The notes below the pieces were generated by a model, which was given only the letters and a program-made list of their open reading frames with translations, was not told the DNA's origin and did not search any database. This document shows, one piece after another, positions 36,336 to 46,116 of a DNA stretch of 64,000 nt (positions are counted from its first letter, which is position 1; each line of letters begins with the position of its first letter). The DNA is from Raphanus sativus (lineage: Eukaryota > Streptophyta > Magnoliopsida > Brassicales > Brassicaceae), in the NCBI RefSeq assembly GCF_000801105.2, contig NC_079516.1, positions 5,828,001-5,892,000 on the forward strand, read 5' to 3'. The translations under genes were made by a program, and so were the position numbers.

Positions 36336-37848
36336 CTCAGATTTTTGTTGTCTAGCTGTTTTTTTTCCCTTTGTCTAACATGGTGTGTACATAAGTGGTG
36401 AATGGTGATTTATTGGGAATGTTGGTTGATTGTGGAAAGTAGAGTATGTGGCCACAAATGTAGGATAAGTCTTCACAATTGTTATTTTAATTTTTGTCAG
36501 GATTGTAATGGATGGAAGTTGAATGTGTGCTTCTGAGTTGTGAACAATCCATTTGATAACACACTGGTATCACAAGAAGAGATAACAGAAATGTCATCAA
36601 AATCTTCGGTTATATTTATTTCTACTTTGTCTGATTACATATTAAACTAACAATTTCCAAGTTCATCCATATTTTTAAACATTATAGAAATAAATCTACT
36701 GATTTAAAGACATATATGAAATAAATCGTATCCATATGTGCGATTTATGCTATTAAAAATCTTTATATTTGTGTACTTCATTACAGCTATTAGTGTCAAA
36801 TTCACTTTTAACTAATTATTTCACAAAATAATTAGTTTATAATTTTAACCAAATTTTAAATAATTGAATTAATTGGAAAATACTATGCAGTGCATGTAAA
36901 TTTGTAGTGTAATATTAATGTTTAATTAATCTTTATTTTGAAATCGGTTCTCTAGAAGGTTTGAGATGGTTGTTATGTGCTGAGTGTTTAGCTCCACTAA
37001 TTATCATGTGATTAGCATTAGCTCACTAACTAAGAACCAAAGTCAATAATGAGATTCCACATTTTACAACTTGCAACGAGGCTTAGCCCCATGTTTAAGT
37101 GAACTATTATATACAACTTGAAGTGGACACTTTAATCCTGCATAAACAAGGTTTATGTTGAATGTTGGTGTCATTGAACGGGGCCGAAAAAGGCCGGATT
37201 CGCTAACATAAACAGAAAGTTTAATATACCAACACGTTTACTTTAAAATGGGCTGATAACGTATGTCTTATTCCGTAGATCTTCTAAATGGTTGTTATAC
37301 ATTATGTACTATTCAAAAGCCTATGCGTATTTTTAAAACTAAGTTTAGTACTATTGTTTGTGTTTTCATAACAAAACTAAAAGATATCAAATCCATAAGT
37401 ATTGTTATTATTATTATTTTCTTTTTGATATCTGTAGGGATCCCCAAACCGTGGTTCGAAGATTAATTCCCCAAAACCTTGGATCCGAGTACACGCCAAG
37501 TGTAATGGAGCATGGTGTGCCTAGAAACTCACGGATTAGAGTAACAACGGATTCGAATTGTGTTCCTAAGGAACACAAAGACATCCCGGTCACTAACGCG
37601 TGGTTAAGTATAGTTATTTTATGTGGAGAAAACTAGAATTAACAAAAATGTTGGTCATGAAACGAATGATCTCTGAAACATAGTACAAAGAGAAAGGACA
37701 GAAGAGGAACGGACCGATTGATATTTGATATGGACAAACTATCGTTCTTACTAGTCATAAATTTAGGGGGACCCCTTTTGAGCCTTGTCATAGTTTTGCA
37801 TTTGCCACAAAATGGTTTGAGGAGTGAAGACTATAAAGTATAAACCAA
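36336..37848. other. Upstream region of SCPL33 with an unassigned coding-like patch
   Basis: AT-rich spacer. At 37437-37634 (+) a GC-richer patch after an acceptor-like CTGTAG reads DPQTVVRRLIPQNLGSEYTP, then SVMEHGVPRNSRIRV and CVPKEHKDIPVTNAWLSI. It looks like an exon of a real gene but I do not recognise it, and no adjoining exons were found. The remainder shows nothing. Confidence 0.35.
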
Positions 37849-38699
37849 CTAGGATAGGCCCGCCCTACAGGCAGGATTTAATGGATCGATATTTGTAAAA
37901 GATATATTTTTGTGTAAAATTTTTTGTATGTTAAATTGGGGGTAAATATAATTATGTTGTTTACACCAAATTTCAATTATATAACTAAAAATGACCGGAT
38001 TCTAAATATATTGGCTATTTTAATCCTAAATTGTAAACTTTTATAATCTTTTTAGTTTTAAAACACTATAAACACACATAAATCAATCGGATTCAATCAA
38101 AAGCGAGAAAAATATTTCAATAAAATTAAAATGGTCAGATAATTGATAATTGTTTTCAATTGTGATGAATTTTTAAGAGAGAAAAAAAAATTTGTATCTT
38201 AATATTTTAAAAAGCTTCAAATGGTTATAGGTTATGAAATTATATAATCCAATAATAAAAAATACGCATTGAGCTATTTTGGTATTTACAACATCTCTTG
38301 AAATTTAAAATAACTGCCACAAAATTACATGAAATGTAGAAAATAATAATCTTGAAACAAACTAATGCAAAATATAATGTAGAAAATAATAATCTTGAAA
38401 CAAACTAGTGCAAAACATTATGGAAAATATTATGGGATGAGGACCAAATAAATATTTAATAAAAAGGAGAAAAACAATGCAGACAATTAGCCATCCACAC
38501 GTGATTCTCGTGTGTTATATTAGTCTATCAGATTGGATTCATCGAAAAATATGCTGACATTAGCCATCCACTCGTATCTTTCATGTCTTTGCTTCCAAAC
38601 CTTTTTTAATGTTTTGGTTCTTTTTCTGGTTGGTTTTTTTCATTTTGTATATGTTCTTTTTTCTGGTTCCTTTTTTGTGGTTCGTTTTTCATTTTTTAT

Positions 38700-38918
38700 A
38701 TGTGCGTAGTTTTGGAGATGTATGCGGGTGAGCCATGGTAAGAGGTTGAGTCACGTGATCTTGTGTCTGTTTTGTTGAGTGGAGAAGCGCCTGAGATTCC
38801 AGAGTGTGTGCCGTCAGATGCAAGGGATTTTCTAGAAACGTGTTTTGCAAGTGATCCTGAGAGTAGAGGAAGTGCTTTGGGTTTGCTATTGCATCGATTG
38901 TTTGTTAATGCATAAACG
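38700..38918 (+). pseudogene. MAPKKK-like protein kinase fragment (subdomains IX-XI)
   Basis: Plus-strand reading CVVLEMYAGEPW, stop, EVESRDLVSVLLSGEAPEIP then ECVPSDARDFLETCFASDPE and SRGSALGLLLHRLFV. This is the C-terminal lobe pattern of plant MEKK-type kinases (VVEM.TG..PW, then P..LS..A.DFL..C...DP..R..A..LL.H.FV). It has an internal stop and no ATP or activation loop, so it is only a captured piece inside the Helitron. Confidence 0.75.
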
Positions 38919-39229
38919 AAACCACAAAGGCTATACTTTTGTTGATCTTTAGCGTCTACTATTTTCAAACCAATTTTAATGTTTTATAACATATAAATTC
39001 TGTTTAGGTATTTATTTGGAGTACATATCAATTTATACATAAAAACAAACGTATAGAAACTTATCCATACCTGACTACTGAATCCTTTCACGGTTGTGTA
39101 TATTGTATTCTTGAGATGTTTTTCTTATGTTTAGAGTCACATGGGTATCTAAAACGTTATTTCAGTCAAGAATAAAGCGACAACAATTCAAAGGTAACTA
39201 CAGAAATAGACTGTTATTCAGTAACCTAT

Positions 39230-39995
39230 ACATTGATGATAGGACAAAAGAGACTTCAAGAGAAAAGAGCAGAGTAAAAGAGTACATTCCAGGAATCAGG
39301 TAGACCAGGAAGATACCAGTGGCTACAATCATAACCAGGATGGTTCCAATGTAAGCACAAGGATGAGTATCTTTACGGCGCTGAGATAGACCGGTTTCTT
39401 CAATCTCCTCATCACTTTGTTTAAAATCACCCAAGCAACAGGTGACCCTCCTGAATATTTTCTCCCGTAGAATGGCTGTGTGCGACTCTTACATGACTTC
39501 ATTGGCTCTCCCCAATCCCTTCCACTGCCAACAAAAGATCGTCTAGATAATGTTAGAGAATGAGATAACCATAATCACCTAGACAATAACGTACAGTATC
39601 AAAATAATAGTCATGGCAGGTTTTGAGCACACCAGGATAAAATATTCGTCTCAGTGCATAAATTTTAAAGAGCTATTATACATAGATCAAATGGTCTTTA
39701 AATTATCAATTTCTTGTATAAAGATTAAAATTAAAATGTTTATGATTCCCTAATAGCTATGATATGCCTAGAAAATGCTTAACCAGTAACATCAACTACC
39801 CATTGAAACAGATTTCTTTGTTTGTTTACTTACTCGGTGAACAGGAGAAACGCCATTGAAAAAAACCTTGGTCTTAGATGGATTGACAAATGCATTAACC
39901 CATCGAGCCAAGTGGTCATCCCTTTGTAATAAGCGACCAGTCTGTTCATGTCTTTGTACAATCTGTCCCATCTTCCATGTATCTGGGCCACACAA
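39230..39995 (-). pseudogene. Trichome birefringence-like (TBL) acetyltransferase fragment
   Basis: Minus-strand pieces read LYKDMNRLVAYYKGMTTW and ARWVNAFVNPSKTKVFFNGV (about 39830-39995, shifted frames). After an intron-like gap come GRDWGEPMKSCKSRTQPFYG, RKYSGGSPVAWVILNKVMRR and, after a frameshift, [15 protein letters not shown] with the DxxH esterase motif (39230-39530). This is the C-terminal half of a TBL/PMR5-type PC-esterase. The N-terminal GDS half is absent and the frames are broken. Confidence 0.8.
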
Positions 39996-40029
39996 ACACA
40001 TGTAGACGTCATCAAATGAGTCAAAACTT

Positions 40030-40325
40030 AAAAACAAAGAAAACAAAAAGCCAAAGAAAATGTACGTCTGGATGTGATCGATATGGGTCCACTAATGCCA
40101 ACAGTTGAAAATCAAGACGTCCATGCCTCTCCACAATTTTGCCTTGCTTAACTACCTCAATGATTCCGTTGTAGAAGACGCTCTGGTATGGTTTCCCTTC
40201 CCCGGCGGAGATGACATAACCCACCAGATCAAATACTCCAGGCTGTGCAACAGGGAGGAGTTTGATCGAATGCTCTGGTATGGCTACACTTTCCATTTTC
40301 CTTTTTCTGTATATCACTGTCTCTT
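40030..40325 (-). pseudogene. Unidentified captured coding segment in the Helitron
   Basis: A clean minus-strand reading of about 85 residues: IPEHSIKLLPVAQPGVFDLV, GYVISAGEGKPYQSVFYNGI, VVKQGKIVERHGRLDFQLLA, DPYRSHPDVHFLW. Amino-acid composition is that of a folded protein and GC is above the surroundings. I do not recognise the family. Its position beside TBL and kinase scraps suggests it was captured. Confidence 0.4.
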
Positions 40326-41327
40326 GCCATGAACCACAAAAAATGTCACTCAACCTGAAAAACATTAAAAAGCTGAAATTTTAAAACACATCGAAAGATC
40401 ACTGCTTCTCTACACAGCCTAAGTCAGAAACATTAGATAAAACAGGAAACTTTACAATCTAAAGTGAAGTTTGTCTCCGAAAGAAAACTATTAAGTAAAC
40501 AGAATAAGATTCAACTTTCATGGCAAATCCTTTCCATCAACTTCCTGTAACAAAAACAGAGACAAAATCAGAATCAGAATTCAAGGCAAATCCTTACCAT
40601 CGTCTTTTTCCAGCATAAACTATATATAACCCATCATCCTCAAATCACAAACCTGCAAAAATGGTAATTTCAAATAAGAGCAAAATCTAGTAAAACTCAA
40701 ACAAAACCCAGATTAATTAGTCTGGCTCAGCGGTGGTAATCCTCTGTACAGCCTCTTCTCTCTTCCTCCGCACTCCTCTCTGCTCCTCCACACCGCATCG
40801 TTTTTCTGGTTCGTCTTCACCCTTTGATTATTCAAACTGCACCCAAATCAAAGCCACACAGTACACAGATGATAAGAAAGTAAATAATTTGTAGATCTAA
40901 AAAGCAGGAGGGGATTCGTTACAATTGATAGAGACGGCAGTGGGGCGGAGATCTCGTGAGGTTACAACGCAGAGTAGCGGAGATGCAGTGGCGGAGACGC
41001 CGGCGCAGTGGCGGAGTCAGAGACGCAGTGGCATCGAAAGAGGTCAGACAGCGTGAGAAGCATAACTCAAGATGGAGAAACCCCTGAGACTTCAACGGAG
41101 AAACTCGTTTATGAGAGAAGATGAAAAGCTCATCGAAGAAAACGATTTAGAATTTTCTTTAATGAAACGCAGAGTTTAAAGAAGAAGGGACAGATGTCGC
41201 GCCAAAAAGACTTCATTTAGTGAAACGGAGTGTTTCTGACGTGTCACGCTCTAAAAGACTGAATTTCTGACGTGGACGTCGACGTAGACACCCAAGAGAG
41301 ATGAAAAGCTTCTTTTATATATAAAGA

Positions 41328-43500
41328 TACGAATAGGATACTGGTATAAATAAACACTCGCTGACTCGCATATTAATAAACGTATTGATGTTACTAATTT
41401 ATTGCAATATTTTGACCATTTTATGGCTGAGAAGACTGTGATTCTTCCGCACGCCCACAAAGTTTCAATTCCCCACAATCAGACTTTTGATTCCTTAACT
41501 CTGAAAGAACTTTTTGATTTTTTCTGTTTGTTTCATTAACCATTTTACCCATTTTGAAATAATTATTTCAAAACGAAATCCAGATGGAAAATCTTTTGCA
41601 ATAATAAATATATTCAAAACACAACATATACGAATTTTTATAAAATAATTTGTTTAGTAGCATGTTAACTTGAGAAGAAAAATCAAAGCACATGGGTACG
41701 TCACATTTTACAACTTGCAACTAGTGTTGTAGTACTTTTGTGTGTAAGCATGATTCATTTTGGAATTTGAACTAATGTGTTTTCCCATAGAATTGAGGAA
41801 TTCCATTTACCAAGATTCTCTTAATTTGCTCAAATGTTTAGCTAGGAAGCCTAGTTCAGCTGTGCTAAATTACAAAATTAATCAATTATGTAATTTTGTT
41901 TATGTCCGCGTGTTTGGGTCCCGTCGATTTCGGTTCAATTGATTCGCATTTTCGGATTTTTGATGTTATGTTCATGTATTTTACTAATTATCGAGTCAGA
42001 TTCAGTTTGGTTCATTCTGTGTTTTGGTTCGGATCGAATTATAACCAATCTTTGAAATCGTCCAAAATATATTTTAAGGCACAAAATTGACAATTTTTCA
42101 AATTATATAAATTATTTACAAATCTAAATAAAATATTTAGTAAAACTATCTAAATTAACTAAAAGTATTCAAAACAACAAATAAAACAAACTACAAAAAT
42201 AATTTGAATACTCTAAAATATCTAAGTCACTTTAACATATATAAAAACATTAACACATTTAACTAATTTCTGATATCTTTGGATCATAGTTCGGATTCGG
42301 TTCGGTTATAACTAAACTCTAAAGTAGTAAGCTCTTAAGTCTCGTCCGGATATTTTTGTATAACTGTTCGGATCTAGATTATTTTTTTATGTTCGGATTT
42401 AGGTAGGTACTTCGGGTTTAGGATAAAATATCTAGATCTAATTTAATCTATGAAAAACTGATAACGCCGATTAAAAGAAAAAGTAGAAACTGTTAAAAAA
42501 TAAATGACATGTAAAATGAATAGAGTTTGGAGTTTTTATTTGATCTATTGAGTTTTGCTTTTTTTTTTGGTATTAACATTAGTAATATCTTCATAAGTTT
42601 TCCATGATTAAAAAATACTAGAAAAGGGAAGAAAAGAAAAGAGATGCTATAGAAAATCAAAATCAACTTTTGAAGATTTAATTTTAAATATAAACTAGAT
42701 CTCGATCCGTTCAACCGCACACATATTTGTTTTCATTTATTTTTATATAACCATTTTGTTTTCAATTTTATACTGGTATATATTATTATATATATGAGGT
42801 GTGTCTATCAATTTTAAAACATAATAATTTTACGGTATATTTGTTTTTCATTGTATATTCTACCTTTCACATGTATTTGTATATTTTCTATATATATTTT
42901 GGTTTATTATTTTATTTTTGAAATCATAAATATATATAAAGATTGGTAAAATATTGTTGAAGATATTGTAACATTTCACAAAATTAGAAAGTTTTTTAAA
43001 AAATAAACTTTTAGCTAATATCGAGAAAATAATTAAACATTTAGTTTTTGTTTAATTTTTAAAACAAACTATATAGTTGTAAATTTGTTTTCATTGGTTA
43101 AAAGTAGTATAGATTAATCATTGTTAGATAGTGTTGATTTTTTTTTAAATTAAAAAGTTAACATCGAAAATATGTAACTAACTAACATATGGAGATATAC
43201 TATTACAACATTAAATTATTGATATATATTCAATCCAAATCTGCTATCAAGTATATTAATTAGATGATATTATTTATGATATTATGGAAAATAATAGTAT
43301 TTAAGGCGATATCAATTTCGAAAATATAAAAAACCATTTGAGAAGGTTAAAGCAACAATAAATATGTGAGTTTGATTTATATATTTAATAATGTGTTTTA
43401 TTTAATATCAAATGTAATGTGACCAATTTTAGTAGATAGGTCATCTTTTAAAAGAATCACACATAAATAAAAAGTCATGATTTTTCTTTTTAATATATAA
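41328..43500. other. AT-rich spacer with old repeats
   Basis: Contains repeat-like text with GGTTCGGATTCGG..TTCGGATCTAG near 42290-42380. An ACTAGATCTCGATCCG at about 42695 resembles a worn minus-strand Helitron 3' end, but no clear hairpin was found. No gene recognised. Confidence 0.4.
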
Positions 43501-43529
43501 GATTCCCTAAATTAGTATCATTTTTCCTA

Positions 43530-43748
43530 TTAAAAAGGATTAATTGTTTTGAAACAAAAATATGTTACTAATTTAATCGATATTGATGGTTTTAAAACCA
43601 AAGAAACTGGTAGCTCAGAGTCAAAGAGAAGAGGACCAGCTCCGGGCATAACGGTCAGGTATTCGGGCATGCTTATCTCCCGAATACTGCAACAAATGAC
43701 GTTATCAAGTTCACTAAAATAGCTCATTCCGGGCAATGACAACGCCAC
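43530..43748 (-). other. Coding-like patch of unknown identity upstream of TAS3
   Basis: A minus-strand frame reads MALSLPGMSYFSELDNVICC, REISMPEYLTVMPGAGPLLF, DSELPVSLVLKP. It is GC-richer than its neighbourhood, but neither family nor adjoining exons are visible. It lies about 180 bases before the TAS3 leader, so it may instead be promoter sequence that happens to be open. Confidence 0.25.
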
Positions 43749-43762
43749 GATCCCTCACAAAG

Positions 43763-43928
43763 GTCCAGTTGGGCCCGGCCCACGAACGTTACTATTTATT
43801 TATTTATCTTCCTCTCTTTTGCTAAACTCCTTCCCTACCTTCTCCTCCAAATACCTCACCGTTTCTCAAGTCTCTATATCTCTCTGTTTCTACTTCTCTC
43901 TCTGAAAAGAACAGAGAGAATATCTATT
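43763..43928 (+). promoter_or_regulatory. TAS3 promoter and leader
   Basis: TTGGGCCCGGCCCACG at about 43768 combines TGGGCC/GGCCCA site II elements, the kind bound by TCP factors. A CT-rich stretch (43810-43915) typical of plant leaders follows. No clear TATA box. The position of the transcription start is inferred. Confidence 0.5.
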
Positions 43929-44531
43929 ATGGATGAAAAAATGAGGCAGGAGTTTCTTCAAGGTGATATGCATATCATATAACTATATATGTATATATGT
44001 GTGATATATGTCATCATGTGAAGAATTAGGTTTTTTTTTTAGCAAAAAAAAGGAATTAGGGTTTCGTCAGTTCGATGTCCTGTTTGGCCATTGTTTACAT
44101 CTTAAAGATCTTGTACGAACTAAATTATATAATACATAGATGTATATATATGTAGTGTATTATATACATAGACATTATCTATGTATAGATGTATATCAGA
44201 CATATGTATTTATCCATACACACTTTCGCTACCTTCGTTTTTTTTTTCTTTTTGCTAAGTGCTACCTTCGGTTTGTGAAGATAAGTTCTTAGTTATTTGA
44301 TTGCACATATGTTTCAGAGGTAAAAGACATGCTATACATACTCGCTTTCTTATATATATGTGTGTATGTAATTGGATAAACAGATATACATGGTTTGGAC
44401 TTTTACAGCTAATATTGTAAAACGTAATAAGTTCTGTTTTTGTGTGTGTGTCTGCAGGCAACATCAAAAACATTAACATTACCATCTATTGTGAGGAGAC
44501 TACCAGTTTCTCTTCAAAACTCCTTTATTGA
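43929..44531 (+). CDS. Small 35-codon ORF in the TAS3 leader, predicted spliced
   Basis: Exon 43929..43962 (MDEKMRQEFLQ) joined to 44458..44531 gives 35 residues ending CEETTSFSSKLLY and a TGA at 44529-44531. The donor CAAG|GTGATA and acceptor TCTGCAG|GC are good. The stop lies 8 bases before the non-cleaved miR390 site. In Arabidopsis a TAS3 ORF likewise ends just upstream of this site, and ribosome stalling there is reported to promote siRNA production. The peptide itself shows no recognisable domain. Splicing and translation here are inference. Confidence 0.6.
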
Positions 44532-44539
44532 TATACCCC

Positions 44540-44561
44540 GGTGTTATCCCTACCTGAGCTT
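44540..44561 (+). promoter_or_regulatory. 5' miR390 target site, non-cleavable
   Basis: GGTGTTATCCCT-A-CCTGAGCTT pairs with miR390 almost throughout. One unpaired A at 44552 falls between miRNA positions 9 and 10, plus two G-U pairs near the 3' end of the miRNA. A central bulge blocks slicing, the hallmark of the TAS3 upstream site that AGO7 binds without cutting. Confidence 0.93.
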
Positions 44562-44614
44562 TTTTTTTCTTTTTTTTTTTTTTCAACTCTTTTGTTCTAT
44601 TGAATTATTCTATT

Positions 44615-44635
44615 TTCTTGACCTTGTAAGACCTT
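44615..44635 (+). ncRNA. tasiR-ARF, register 5'D8(+)
   Basis: TTCTTGACCTTGTAAGACC plus TT. The conserved tasiR-ARF sequence in perfect phase, eighth 21-mer upstream of the miR390 cut. Directed against ARF2, ARF3 and ARF4 transcripts. Confidence 0.95.
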
Positions 44636-44656
44636 TTCTTGACCTTGTAAGACCCC
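44636..44656 (+). ncRNA. tasiR-ARF, register 5'D7(+)
   Basis: TTCTTGACCTTGTAAGACC plus CC, abutting the D8 unit without a gap. This is the canonical most active tasiR-ARF; it differs from D8 only in the last two bases. Confidence 0.96.
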
Positions 44657-44771
44657 ACCCCCTTTTAAGTATCTCAACCTTCTATCCTTTTAAAGTCTCT
44701 CTACTATCTCTTTTTGGTGTAGAATGTGTATGTATCTCTACTCCTAGTTCATTTGAGTCAGTTTTTCTACC

Positions 44772-44792
44772 TTGTCTATCCCTTCTGAGCTA
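44772..44792 (+). promoter_or_regulatory. 3' miR390 target site, cleaved, sets the 21-nt phase
   Basis: TCTATCCCTTCTGAGCT pairs with miR390 positions 2-17 with one G-U pair at position 9; positions 18-21 are unpaired, as is common at this site. The expected cut lies between 44782 and 44783. Confidence 0.94.
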
Positions 44793-44799
44793 AAGTTTA

Positions 44800-46070
44800 C
44801 ATATTCTTGTTGGTCATTGATGTAAGGTTGATATAAATTCCAAATGAACAACTTAACCTTTTCTTATTTAACTTTTGTTGGTGTTGGTTACATTGTTGTA
44901 ATAAAATTACAGGAGGTGAAAAATGTCTCGCTATCATGGATACTGGCAAAAAGTAATGAATAAGGAAACTGGCAAAAGGAATTATGCCTTTACTCTCTAT
45001 CTTTAAGGCTTTGGACAGGAATTTACTTTTGTTTTATATGTTGTGTTTGTTTGGGTCTGACTGACCCCAAAGGCCAAAGCCGAACCAAAGATCCCTCTTA
45101 TTAAATAATTCATCAGAATCATTTATTGCCTGTTTCTCTCTCACTCGTGACTATGTTGGGCTCTCACTTTCTGTACTAATATCTCTTTTAGAAAAATCCT
45201 ACCTAGCTAAACTTAGTATCTACTTGTGTTTTGACAAATAATCTTTCCTAGTGGTGGTTAAACCGGTTGACGGATGGGTATGTATAGGTTAATAAGTTTT
45301 TTCATAATCCATGGAGATGATCAAGATATGATAACAAATGTTTGTAGCAACGAGTACGCGTTGCTAAATATGAGTACACCTTAAATTTAAGGTTTGACAG
45401 ATGTTTAATGCTATGCTCCATTGCTCCATTTACCGGTTTACCTAGTTGTTAGATTATGCTATTACTTCCTCTCCAATTAAGTAGTCATCATATGAATATA
45501 AATAACGCCAAGTTAATACTTCTTTTAACCAATAGAACGGCCACAAAAATCCATAAAACCTTTTTGATATGTAAAGATCTGATTCTGTATGAAAAAGACT
45601 ACACTTTAATTGGCAAAAAAAACCACCCATAATGATTAGTTTGATGATCTTTAGAAGAGTCAAATAGATAGAAAGGGGCAGGTTTAACTGAGAATAGAGG
45701 AAAAGCTGAATCACCTTTGTGCGTTGTATAAGAGTATAAATGTTGCTTTTTTCTCTTATCTTTTTGCCATTCCTCATAAATACATATCATGTGAAGACTT
45801 ATGATCAGTCTCATATCATAATTGTACATATTTATATCTCGTTTTCAAGAAACAAGATACAAAATATAGAGTTGGTTTGTTGATAGCTTTCATTTCAAAT
45901 CAACTATCCATATATATGTACTTATAATCGATTTTGAGACAATTTGAGATACTAGTCTTAGATTTTGTATATGAATTATAAAAACTCCGATGTAATACTT
46001 ATAACATAACTTTCAAAGAATGTATCTAAGATGAATTATAAACAATTGATATTTGACTATTATCATTATC
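44800..46070. other. TAS3 3' flank and spacer, no gene seen
   Basis: TAS3 transcripts probably end within the first few hundred bases; AATAAA at about 44901 is a candidate polyadenylation signal. The rest is AT-rich spacer without recognised features. Confidence 0.4.
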
Positions 46071-46084
46071 ACACACACACACAC

Positions 46085-46116
<32 letters not shown>
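46070..46116. repeat. Compound (AC)n(TA)n microsatellite
   Basis: About seven AC units followed, after a short break, by a run of about a dozen TA units. Confidence 0.95.

Larger units (their letters stand above)
37849..41327 (-). mobile_element. Gene-capturing Helitron, 3.48 kb
   Basis: On the minus strand it begins TCTTTATATATAAAAGAAGC at 41327 and ends with a hairpin (CCTGCC/GGCGGG stem, 37859-37875, one G-T pair), then CCTATC and CTAG at 37849. It is flanked by A and T on the two sides, with no duplication. No Rep/helicase is present. Inside are pieces of a MAPKKK-like kinase, a trichome-birefringence-like esterase and at least one further coding-like segment, in mixed orientation. That is the structure of a host-gene-capturing non-autonomous Helitron. 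The 5' end is less certain than the 3' end. Confidence 0.7.
43929..44795 (+). ncRNA. TAS3A: TAS3 trans-acting siRNA precursor (miR390-dependent)
   Basis: Core of a TAS3 locus. It has a 5' non-cleaved miR390 site (44540-44561), two abutting tasiR-ARF units (44615-44635 and 44636-44656) and a 3' cleaved miR390 site (44772-44792). Counting 21-base steps back from the expected cut between 44782 and 44783 puts the units exactly at 5'D8 and 5'D7, as known for Arabidopsis TAS3a. Known pathway: AGO7-miR390 binds both sites and cleaves the 3' one, SGS3/RDR6 make dsRNA, DCL4 cuts 21-mers, and tasiR-ARFs target ARF2/3/4 in leaf polarity, phase change and lateral roots. Position between SCPL33 and UPL6 matches At3g17185. 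The transcript ends are not fixed by the sequence; 43929-44795 is the span of recognisable parts. Confidence 0.96.

Noticed and set aside
38501..38516. CACGTGATTCTCGTG hairpin as a terminator or Helitron end
   Set aside because: No CTAG follows and it lies inside the larger Helitron; adjacent ATTAGCCATCCAC duplication suggests ordinary repeat.
42695..42720. Helitron 3' end on the minus strand
   Set aside because: ACTAGATCTCGATCCG resembles the terminus, but the hairpin is broken and no partner end was found.
45454..45829. Two overlapping minus-strand frames of 76 and 107 codons
   Set aside because: No domain, AT-rich composition, overlapping frames without splice support.
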